DNA of 64,000 nucleotides from Ottelia alismoides (taxonomy: Eukaryota > Streptophyta > Magnoliopsida > Alismatales > Hydrocharitaceae). A model generated the notes under the pieces. It was not told the DNA's origin. It saw only the letters and a program-made list of their open reading frames with translations, and searched no databases. A program made the position numbers and the translations under genes. The stretch spans positions 744,001 to 808,000 of the forward strand of contig JAZKJV010003357.1 of assembly GCA_037367405.1 (NCBI GenBank), in the 5' to 3' direction. The first letter of the stretch is position 1; the number at the start of each line of letters is the position of its first letter. Below are positions 43,105-53,045 of the stretch, one piece after another.

Positions 43105-43925
43105 GAGTATCTTCCTGCGAGCATATAAGGGCATGCTTCCACCTTTTTTTGATATTTTTAAATTTTTTTTGAAATGAAAATCTTGAAGAATTTACTTAGA
43201 GTATTAAGTGGAATATGTGTTCTAAATTTCGTGTAAAATAGACATTCCTAACATGTCTATATCACTACAACAAAATTGAGCTATAGTGACGGTTTTGAAA
43301 AAATCCGTCACTAAATTAGCCGTTGTTAAATATATAATGACGATATTATTCGTTGCGAAATGAGTTTTCGTACTCAAAATTAGCAACGAATATCATATCC
43401 GTCGTTATATCCTTAGCAACGGTCCACATAGCGACGCTTATCCGTTGCTATTTTTCAAATTTTTAATTAATCGTCGCTAAATTTTGAACTAAAAAAATAG
43501 CGACGATTAGATGATATTTTGAAAAATAGCAACGGATAAGCGTCGCTATGTGGACCGTTGCTAATGATATAACGACATATATGATATTCGTTGCTAATTT
43601 TGAGTACGAAAACTCATTTCGCAACGAATAATAATGTCATTATATATTTAACAACGGCTAGTTTAGTGACGGATTTTTTCGAAACCGTCACTGTAGCTCA
43701 ATTTTGTTGTAGTGTATGGAGGGGATCAATTTCAACAATTATGCCGTTAAAATCTGGTAGCCTTGATAGAGGGAATATAATTATCGAATTAAGTTGAATT
43801 TTGAATACCATGATGATATATAATATCCAAATTCCCATATGCTTAATATCAAAAAAAATAAAAAATACTTATACGAGGAAAAAGAATGGGAGCATGTAAG
43901 TTAGGTGATCGCATGGAACATACTC
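43105..43925. mobile_element. MITE, distant relative of the TA-flanked family, split by a CACTA-type MITE
   Basis: The left end GAGTATCTTCCTGCGAGCAT, GGGCATGCTTCCACC and the reverse of the right end (GAGTATGTTCCATGCGATCA, ACATGCTCCCATTC) match. The interior CGTGTAAAATAGACATTCCT and CCGTTAAAATCTGGTAGCC recalls the two TA-flanked MITEs. It is interrupted at 43263-43714 by a younger palindromic element. Confidence 0.6.
43263..43714. mobile_element. CACTA-type palindromic MITE (452 bp)
   Basis: Starts CACTACAACAAAATTGAGCT and ends with its reverse complement ...TTTTGTTGTAGTG, flanked by the 3-bp duplication TAT. The two halves are near-perfect reverse complements along about 220 bp each, with a short unpaired centre near 43480. 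Internal motifs AGTGACGG, GCAACGAATA and TAGCGACG recur. Both the terminus and the 3-bp duplication indicate mobilisation by a CACTA transposase. It would fold into a very stable hairpin if transcribed. Confidence 0.88.
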
Positions 43926-44289
43926 TTTTTCCCCTTTTATTATATATTAAAATATACACTAGTGTTGGACTTATGTAAACGTACCTATAGGTAAAATTAT
44001 ACAATTAATCATATTTTATTTTTGTAAGCATATGCAATTTATCTAATGTCAATTAATAAGTCCATCAATCTCAAATTTGAATTTTATTTAGATTTATGAC
44101 AGTGATATGCATTCTTTTGATAAAAAATAGGACATGGGAAATAACATAACTCTCTAGAGTCAACTCGATACAAAGGAAATGCAAAAGTCATGTGAAATAC
44201 CATTTACAGCGATTATTTGAGCTCCACTTCAATTTTCCTCATAAATTTTCGAAATGAAAGGATAAACATCTCACCGTTCTCTCTCTCTC
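43926..44289. other. AT-rich spacer
   Basis: I see no coding frame or terminal repeat here; a (CT)n run lies at 44278-44291. Confidence 0.3.
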
Positions 44290-44568
44290 TCCCCTTCAAA
44301 TAAGATGCATCCTTCCTGACTTAAGGAAGACAACCATCTTTTTGTAGAATACACGAGCATTTTAGTAGAATGTGTATACAGTTTGTATTATAATTGCACA
44401 TTATAAATATAAAATCGCATACAAAACTGCGTATTATAATGCAAACATTAAACTGCACATTGTAATACAATCGGTATACGTATTCTACTAAAGTCGTCAT
44501 ATTTTCTCGTAAAAAGGGTTTGACCTTCCTGAACTCAGGAAGGATCAAGTTCTATTTTAAAGAAATCC
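44290..44568. mobile_element. MITE with CCTTCCTGA ends
   Basis: ATGCATCCTTCCTGACTTAA on the left pairs with the reverse of GAACTCAGGAAGGATCAAG on the right, and each terminal unit is itself a small palindrome (CCTTCCTGA...TTAAGGAAGG). GTATTATAATGCA-type repeats lie inside. A (TA)n run follows at 44570-44588. Confidence 0.6.
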
Positions 44569-44862
44569 TATATATATATATATATATCGAAATATATATA
44601 TAATATCGTCTGTAAGCATCAGGAACAAATCTAGGAAAGTGTAAATCGAGTTTTTCGTGATAAAAATTAATTGTGAGCTAATAGTTGGTGTCCTCTAATA
44701 TGCATATACCAATTGGGGGTAATGTTTTTGGAACTATTCCGGATATTAATAGAAACTTTGCTAAAAAGGTCAGATTGGACTGGACCGTGAGATTCAAGTC
44801 TGTTGCGCAAACCAGTGGAAGCAGCCTAAACAATAGAAAGAATACTGGGATGGTAGATAAAT
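44569..44862. other. Spacer before the solo LTR
   Basis: A (TA)n run, then 270 bp of moderate GC. A 63-codon plus-strand frame at 44685-44876 overlaps the LTR start and shows no motif I know. Confidence 0.3.
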
Positions 44863-47349
44863 TGTTGGACATGTGAACCCACGACAAACCATTATGTAAT
44901 AAATTTTATTGCAATTCACTCCTTAATATGAAATGGAGAATAACTAATTTACATAATAGATCCCTTAGTACAATTAGGGTTATGTACCATGGCCATCTTA
45001 GCGATCATACAATTGTTGATTCAAATGTTGAATCATAGAGTTTGGTGCTTGGATGATATCTAAAGAGTTAGATTGAGGACTCATCAATCGCCGTCAAATG
45101 ATTGTTAAGAGATGATCTTCAGTCTGAGAAGGAGATGGAAACCCTTCTTTAAATGTTTATATCTAACTGACCTCTTGATGCAGATCCTTTATATAAGAAT
45201 AGAGATTCAGAGGTGTTAGATAAGGTAGGTTAATGAGTTGACTTAACGAGATCGAGATAACCAAAACCTATGTCATATGTTGTCACGATATAGGCATGCA
45301 TCCTCTGACAAGAGACAAGTGTATTGCTATATGTTTGAATGTGTACATTTGACATGCCATTAGGTTGATGATCTAATCAAGGTCTATACACCGACGAGCT
45401 AGTGTGCTTATGTGGACATTTGAGTAATACGATCTCTCAAAGGGATCATACAGGTTCACTGCTAAACCAGAAGACATGAGCTCACTCATGAGGTATTGGG
45501 ATCAATTAAATTCCATCCATGGTTGTCTTTCTTTGAAAGCATGATAAGAAATTGTAGGTATGATATATGTTTTTGGAAATCATATGATCGATACCAACTC
45601 CCGATGGTCGAATGATAAACTTAATAATAAAATCCTGAAGAAGACAGTCTAAAAGTGATCTAAAACTTCAGGTATTCTAGGTCTTCAAGTATGTAGGATG
45701 TACAGGTATAAGGAATATTCGAGGGTGATGTCATCATAAATGATTGTATAACCATGACACTTCCATTCTGAGGGAATGATGAAATAGGTCTGGATTTTAG
45801 TGACTCCTCTCATTATATAAGTAATCTAATCTTAGTCCAAATATTAGATGTCTATCTGAATATGATTCAGATGCAATGAGAATATTAGATTTATGACTTT
45901 GATTTAATCAAGCATCTTTGAGAGGTCATCGAGATCTGGATTTGAGATATATATGATCTAAATACCCAAGTCACTATATGTAGAAGGTACAATCGCCATG
46001 TCATTATCTACAAGTATCCGCTTATTTTTATTGAAAGAGTTCGAGAATAATTCCATTGTTGAATAATGTATCTGAGAATTGAGAAAATGATAATTAAATA
46101 CGATTTAATTATCAAAAATAATATGAATATGATTCATATTATTTAGATACACAAGAATGGAGATCCAAGATAATTATCAAGGATATGAATAATGTGGATA
46201 GTACTATCCATATTAGTCATATATATTATAAATATGATTTATAATATATTAGAGACAGAGCTAATTGTAAATAGTATTTACAAATAAAATGTTCATGTGA
46301 ATTGGATTCACGTTGGATAAATAATTGAAAATACAATTTACATTTTATTTTGGATGTGCGAATGGGATTCATATTTTTTCAGTGACATGATTGAAGTATT
46401 CACAAAATAATTTAGAACTGTTTTTGTGAATTAATTTACAATAAAAATTGTTATAAATAAATGAAGGATTATGTGAAATATAAAATATCACATAATTGGA
46501 AGAGGGAGCCACCTTCCTAATATGGAGGGTGGTCGGCCACCCTTGACTAATTCAAGGTGGTTGTCCCCTCCATATATGGAAGGTGGCTAGCCTCCTTCCT
46601 AATCCTTCTATGCAAATTGATTTAGTTAAATTAAATTTTATTGATGATAATTCAATATATTTAATTTAAATTAAATTAAATTAATTGTTGTTGTATTTTT
46701 ATTCAACAAAATCATATTCATTGAATAAAATCACAAATCAATCTCAACCATTGATTTTGTGTTGCACATGGATTATGATCTATGAACTTCAAAAATACTA
46801 TAAAAGAAGTGGCAACCCTATCTCTATTTTTAATACAACAAAACTCCAATAGAACTCTCTCTCTCGTACACTCCATCTCTCTCTCTCTCAAGTGTGGCCG
46901 TCCACCGCTTAGCTTAGAGAGAATCACCGTCGTCGCTACGTAGGCATGTTGTCGCTTCGACTGCTCCCAGATCTCCCTCTACCTCGATGCTCCTTACACG
47001 TGGAGAAGACTTCGGATTTCGTGAGATGAAATCAGGAGACTCACTGCTCGTACATTAATCTTGGATTGCGAGAAGAACATGTCTCATCAATGTGCTCGCA
47101 AGTGTCTCCTCCCTTAGGTCGGACTTGAGTTGGGCGGTCTCTTCCTTTAGAGACAACGATCGCAACCACGCTTCAAGTAGTATTCTTATATATCTTGTTT
47201 GTGGTTTTGATGAAATAATTTGAGAAGTGTTCTTGAATCATGTCGTTAGATCTCTTTAAATTTTTTAAACTAGTATGACTAGTCTCTCCCGATCGCATTG
47301 GATGCGATCTTCACAGCTCTGTGATGTGCTTAAGCTTCTCCCATAGCCA
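44863..47349 (+). mobile_element. Solo LTR of the copia family
   Basis: It starts TGTTGGACATGTGAACCCAC and ends ...CTTCTCCCATAGCCA, and is the reverse-complement counterpart of 3015-5554 along its whole length. Flanks TAAAT (44858-44862) and TAAAA (47350-47354) fit a 5-bp target duplication with one change. No PBS or coding sequence adjoins either side, so this is a solo LTR left by recombination. TATAAAAG is at 46799-46806. Confidence 0.85.
46799..46806 (+). promoter_or_regulatory. TATA box of solo copia LTR
   Basis: TATAAAAG followed by a leader with ACTCTCTCTCTC runs; equivalent to the minus-strand TATAAATA at 3575-3582. Confidence 0.5.
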
Positions 47350-50300
47350 TAAAAAATAACCTTAAAAAGCATAAGATAACCACCTCTCAACTGGTAGGTG
47401 GCCTTTCAACGAACCAATTTTTCTCCAACCTCTTCACAACATGCAACCAATTGACCTGGCAAAGGGCACCCTCAACTAGTTGATAGGGAGTAAATTTTGC
47501 TAGAATCCCAATAGACCTCTACCTCTTGCATACTAAAAATAAAAAAGGTTGGTTTGTCCATTTTGTCATAGTAGAAATCCCGGTCATACCAAGCTCGTGA
47601 TGTATCTCTGATTAATCATATTATCTATCAGTTATTATGTTCCTTGATTAAACAACTCAATAGAAATCTTCATTAATTCTATATTATTAATATAAATCCT
47701 TCTCCTGTAAGTAACTCTAACTATTGTACAAAAAATAACTCTTTTATTTTCTTTATTTTCCTTATTTTATTTCTTATTAAAAAACTCCCTAAAAATAGAT
47801 TAAATATTATGTATATTTTTTCTGGTTTTAAAAGGAATCAAAAAACAAAAAATCACAAAACAATTAAAAAAAGTGTTTTTATCCTTTAAAAATGCTTTCA
47901 AAAATGTATCCATGTATAGTTGACCTCTTTTGACTTTTTGCCTAACATAAAACTTGTAGATCTCATAGAGATCTACAACTTTCATGTTTCGGCTTTTTCC
48001 TAAGTATGCATCCTTATATTTCTTTTGTAATTTCCTTTATTTTCCCTTTTTCTGAATGTTTTGATTGGGCCATGTGGTGCTTTCTGGAGCCGCAATGCGG
48101 TCCTTTGTCCTAGTGCCACCTGCCGCCCTCTGTAGCCCTTGGATCTTCCTCTATTGACCTTCATCTCCACTATCCACACCCGCTTCCATCTCCACCCTCC
48201 AATCTCTCCTTAGACGTCATCCCGACCACTCATTCCTGCCTCCATCTCAGTCATTGGATGGTTAACCATCCAAGGGCTGAGCACCCTCCACATCACCTAA
48301 TACTCTTCCACCGTAGGATGAAGCCCCCTCCTTCATCTCCAGCGCACACTCATGCCCCACTACATATCATTCATCATATCCCTTGATTTGAACTCAACCC
48401 TTGACTCATGCCCTACCATTGACTATTGGATCGTAAGATCCAATGATGGAGACCGCGTCTTCTATCTCCAGCTCACCCTCTTCCCCATGAAACGCCTCGT
48501 CATACCTCGCTCCCTTTCTTATTTTAGCAATCATCTCGTACCACTTCATCGTGACCTAATGCCACCTCTGTGTAGACCTTATTCCCATCTTTCCTACGCA
48601 TCCCATTAATGCCTAAGCCATCATGCCTTCATCTCCTCTCGACCGTTACAAAACACTACCACCACTATTGTAATGGTCGGCCTTCACCACCTATAAAGGG
48701 CCTCCTACACCCCTGTATCCACTTGTCCACCATTCCACGGAGCAGCACCTATCCTTCTTTCTCTCCCCATGATAGGGGGAGGTGGAATGAAAGAGCGACG
48801 ATGGTCGTCATCTCTAGATGCCGACCCATAGCTTTGATAGTTGTATTACGGTCTCCCTCGATGCCATTGATCTTATTGTAGTTGCTGCCCAGCTCGAGCG
48901 ATGACCCGAGACTCGATCTGAGTTTCATCCCAAGATCCTCCTCGCCCAGTCGTCATCTCCGATCAAGTAAACTTCTGAACCCTATTCTTCTTGATTCTCC
49001 CTTTTAATGACATGCACACCGATCATTCCACCTTCATTTGACCTCCTCCAAGTTCCACCGCACTTCACTGACCCTCATGCCACTCTCTAATTGCCATCCT
49101 CCCTTCTCCAGATCCCCCTCTGCTCGGGCCATCTTCCTTTTCTTGTAAGTAAGAAAAACTCAGTAGGGATCCACCTCATCGCACCTATAGCCCTTTGTTG
49201 ACCTCACAAACTCTACATACACAGAGAGAGACACAGAGTTTCAGCTATAGACCAACTTCTATAGGTCCAGTTCCTTCAATGGATGGACGCTATGAGGTAG
49301 CTCCGTTCTAGGGTAGAGGGTCCAACGAACCTTCATTGCCTTACCACTTCGGGCTCCCTTGCCACTTCTTGAACGACCGGGTACCTTCGCCAGCCTATTG
49401 CAAAGGTATCTGAAGCCTCCATGTAGCAGCTAATTGCTGGAGGAGAAAAGGAGGGCTCGTCAAAGCCCAACCACGTCCACCACAAAGGTGACGATGCAGC
49501 TGAGGAACATGGGCTACATGTGTCGTCGATCATCTTGATCGGACGGCTCTTATTGGTTCCCTGAACCTCCATACGAACTACCACGCTCGAAGGAGCCAAG
49601 CCTACTCGAAGCTACTCAGGCCATCCATGTGCCTCGAGCAAACTACCCCCTCCCAAACCACAAAGCACGCGCATCGTACATGAGGGGGCAGACAAATTGC
49701 AATCGAGCCCCACAACTTGTCAAGGTTTGTAAAAAGGTCCCGCCCAAGCACATGTGCCTCACGTGTCATGCTTGGGCAATTTTATCTAGGCCATTCGTCT
49801 TTTGAAAATTACAAAAAGGCCCATACCAGGACCATATGGCAATATTTTTTGTATTTATTCTTCATGTTTTTATCACATTTATGACTTTGCACTCTTTATT
49901 CCTTAACTTGAGCATATGAACTCCAATTTGAATGATTTCAATCTCATTTTGTTGCTTATTTAATCCTCTTTAGAATGGCATCATTATCTAACTAATTTGA
50001 CGTATGATTTTATATGCTCTATTTTAATTGATTAATGTGTTGATTTCTCTTAATTGAAATTCCTTTAATTAATCTATGAATTATTTTCATGCACAAATGA
50101 CACAGAAATTGATCCCATTTTAATTGTTCATTAATTTGACTATTTTTAGGGCATATTTTTTCTTGCATCATCATATATCATAGCATCTCATTGCATCATT
50201 TTTATATTGCTAAAAATCAAAAGAAAATGGTACATAACTCATCATTTATTGCATTACATCGTAATTACACTTTCATGCATCACCCATTTATTTGTATTTT

Positions 50301-50640
50301 ATGTCTCATTTATTTTGCATAAAAAGAAATAAAAAATGCATTATCACTCTGTTTATGTGCATTATTGTTTAGACATTATCATTGTGTGTCTTGCATCATT
50401 TACGTCATTTATTTGATGCATGTTGTCTCTGCATTTTGTTATGTACATTGTGACTGCATTATGAAGACCCAGATCAATGACTTTATTCGTTCATATTTTA
50501 ATCATTATTTTCTGATGAATAAACGAGGACGCTCGTGCTCCTATGTTTACCTTGGTAGACTTGCCAAGTAAAATAATTATCCATCTATTCAAAAGGGTGG
50601 TATTCTACATGATATCCGAATCGTCTCATATACTATAAAG
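47350..50640 (+). mobile_element. LTR-like sequence, Athila/Tat-type architecture
   Basis: An AT-rich first part ends near 48050 (with GTTGACC and TTTGACT W-box-like motifs at 47925-47940). It is followed by a GC-richer block to about 49800 that carries a good TATA box (TATAAAGG, 48692) and TGCCTCACGTGTCATGCTTG-like sequence, then a T-rich tail. The phrase TAGATCTCATAGAGATCTA resembles TAGATATCCTTGAGATCTA at 54078, linking it to the LTR-like sequence at 53046. Exact ends are not resolved and no internal domain adjoins. Short frames in the GC-rich block are not convincing genes. Confidence 0.45.
48692..48699 (+). promoter_or_regulatory. TATA box in LTR-like sequence
   Basis: TATAAAGG within CACCTATAAAGGGCCTCC, in the GC-rich half of the LTR-like region. 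The context is typical of plant core promoters. Confidence 0.4.
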
Positions 50641-50649
50641 ATAAAAATG

Positions 50650-50839
50650 AACATTTAAAGAGTTGATTTCGTGGTTCATCAGATCGCCATCTTTCACAAA
50701 GAAGATAATGTCATCCGCGTAGTAAACGATGGGGCCGACATGTTGTTAAGATAGAAACCGACACAACCCCTCCTCTTTCTCCCCCTCCTGCACAGGATAC
50801 CATATTGGCTAAAGCATTTTCACTCATTTATTTCTCTAA
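50650..50839 (-). pseudogene. LINE-1 reverse transcriptase fragment (YADD block)
   Basis: The minus strand reads GFYLNN, then GPIVYYADDIIFFVKDGDLM, which contains the YADD catalytic motif of a non-LTR reverse transcriptase in the form usual for plant L1 elements. It is the downstream part of the LINE whose upstream part is at 52229-53045. The combined spacing from SAFIP to YADD (about 350 bp without the intervening insertion) fits one RT domain. Confidence 0.75.
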
Positions 50840-52228
50840 TAGAACTTGTGCTTATTTTATTATTGCTTTATTTTTAACAATGATATACATTTATCACATG
50901 TTGCTCGCATAATATGTATCTTTTACTTGTACATTTACAGTTTGTTTCAGTATTCAGGAATACATCAAGAAGCTTCACATTCTTGTTGTAATTTAATATG
51001 TAATTATATTGAATGTTTATTGTCTTATTTGTTTATATTTGTAAACATAAGAGAATCAGCAAAACTTGCCTAATCATAACAAGCTCATGATCGATCACCT
51101 CATACCTCTTGATTGAACAACAGTTGATCGACTAATATTTTGTTGTGTTCGACCATCACCAATTTATCAACTTGTTTTCAATCCGTCACACTTCTTGATC
51201 GACTAATTGAGATCCTCGCTCGATCATCTTTTGAATTCAAGTCAATGACTATTTGGTGGTTACTTTTGATTGATCAATAGAAATTCACTTGATCGATTAA
51301 TCTTCCTTGGTTGATCGACTTATATTGATTGATCGGTTAAGAGTATCATATCTTCATGATTTCTTACCAGATTTATTTCTAACGACCATGTTTTCAAAGG
51401 TTTAACTCTAACACTATATAAAGGACCACATATATATTATTGGAAGACACTCCACATCTCACACAACAAAGCAAAATATTCTAGAGATACTCTTTTCTCT
51501 CTGTGTGGGTGTTCTTTCAGCTCTTGAGCATTCTTAGAGAGATTCCAAGATCCAAGAGATACTTAAATTTTTCTATTTGTTAAAGATATCAAAATAAGTA
51601 TGCAATTGCTACTAGGTTCTCAAGCTCCTCTACGAGTAGTAAAATATATTTTCTGATATATTTTAAAGTGATTTTTTTATTCACATATGATATTTTTGTT
51701 AGAGATAATATTATTTCTTGTATTTAAATTATTAAAATAGCATAGAAATATATCCTCATCTAGTTATATAATAGAATATATTTTTTTGTTTTTTTGTGTA
51801 ACACTTTCTTAGGAAATCTTGGTGTTAGATCCAAGTCTTGTAGACGTAGTGGACAGTCAGAGTCTACCCAATCCAAGAAGATCATAGGAATGTCGGAGTT
51901 TGTCATCCTCGATGTTGCCAATGTATTTGATTTGCTGGTGTTGACTTTGGTACATTGATACAAAGTTATAAAATCATACTAGCAAGTGATCCAAAGCTTT
52001 ATAAATGATTGAGTTAATTGTGCAAATAACTCAGACCTCAAGTTATTGGAAGTCCTAAATCAGTGGACTTGGGTTGTTGTCTTTACCCACTTGGGTTTCC
52101 AAATAAATGTCTCTGTGCATTGTGGTTAATCATTTGGTTTAATTATTCTATACTCTTTGAATTCTCCAAAAAAATAAACTGGCATAAAAATTAGATATTA
52201 CTATTCACCACCCACCCCCAGTAGTCTT
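50840..52228 (+). mobile_element. LTR-like insertion (copia/SIRE-like) splitting the LINE
   Basis: It contains repeated TTGATCGACTAAT-type motifs (51085-51340), a TATA box (TATATAAA, 51415-51422) followed by a leader, and an end ACTATTCACCACCCACCCCC that resembles the 3' end of SIRE/Maximus copia LTRs. There is no coding frame. The exact ends and a target duplication could not be fixed. Since the LINE reads continuously across it, it is an insertion younger than the LINE. Confidence 0.5.
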
Positions 52229-53045
52229 TCAATGCACTCTCACACATATGTGACTCAAACAAAGAGCATGAGAGATAGAGAGCACTCCTACTTCACCTCT
52301 CATTACAAGGGGAAGAAACCACCCTCTTGAGGATCATTCACGAGCACAACCACGTAGTTGTAACCACGCATCTCTTCATCCAACAGATCCATTCATCAAG
52401 GAAGCCACGACAATAGAGTAAATCCCATATAAATTTCCACCTCATGCAAAAAGTACACCATCCAATAAGTATCTCCTAGGAATAAAAGCCGATTGTGACA
52501 CTATCACAAGCGAATGGAGAACCTTGAAAAGATGACTAGACAAAATTTATCGCAATTAGGTATTAAATAGGGTAGTCAAGAGAAAGTTCTCCACAAGATT
52601 CGACACTTCTTTCTTGGGAAACAAAAGTGATTTAACCACTCCAAACCGTGGTTCTCCTCTCAAAGCTCCTCCACCATCTCCACTACATCGTGTTCTACAA
52701 GACTGCAAAACTATTATAAGAAGAATACATGAAATCCATATGACTTAGAGCCATGAGAGTTGAGGTAAAAAACAATCAATCGAAACCTTGACGTAGTAAA
52801 CTAGCGTACAACTTGGCTACGTAGAATTTCAACAACTTTGGTACATCTCTACCCCCCCCCCCCCCAACCCCCAAACTATACTCTGTGGCCTCCTTGATGA
52901 ATGTGCTCCACCACCTTAGCCCCAATCTCTCACTCTTCCTCCATCTAACCACCCCAATCTCAATAGTTCTAATGAGATTACATCTCCTTCTGTGGTTGAC
53001 CATTGCATGGAGGAAGATGGTATTGGTGTCCCGGTGAGATTTACC
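52229..53045 (-). pseudogene. LINE-1 ORF2 fragment (N-terminal RT region)
   Basis: The minus strand from 53032 reads GDTNTIFLHAMVNHRRRCNL, the conserved motif before RT in plant L1 ORF2 (GDxNTxFFH...RRRNxI). Further on, at about 52630-52440, it reads LLFPKKEVSN and then LFKVLHSLVIVSQSAFIPRR and YLLDGVLFA, RT blocks 1 and 2 (usually SQSAFIPGRxILDNVL). Several stops and a poly-C run (about 52852-52865, G on the coding strand) break the frame. Endonuclease and RNase H domains are not seen. A dead LINE copy. Confidence 0.8.

Noticed and set aside
52850..52866. Poly-C run as a regulatory or structural signal
   Set aside because: A homopolymer run inside a dead LINE copy; most simply slippage or a sequencing artefact.
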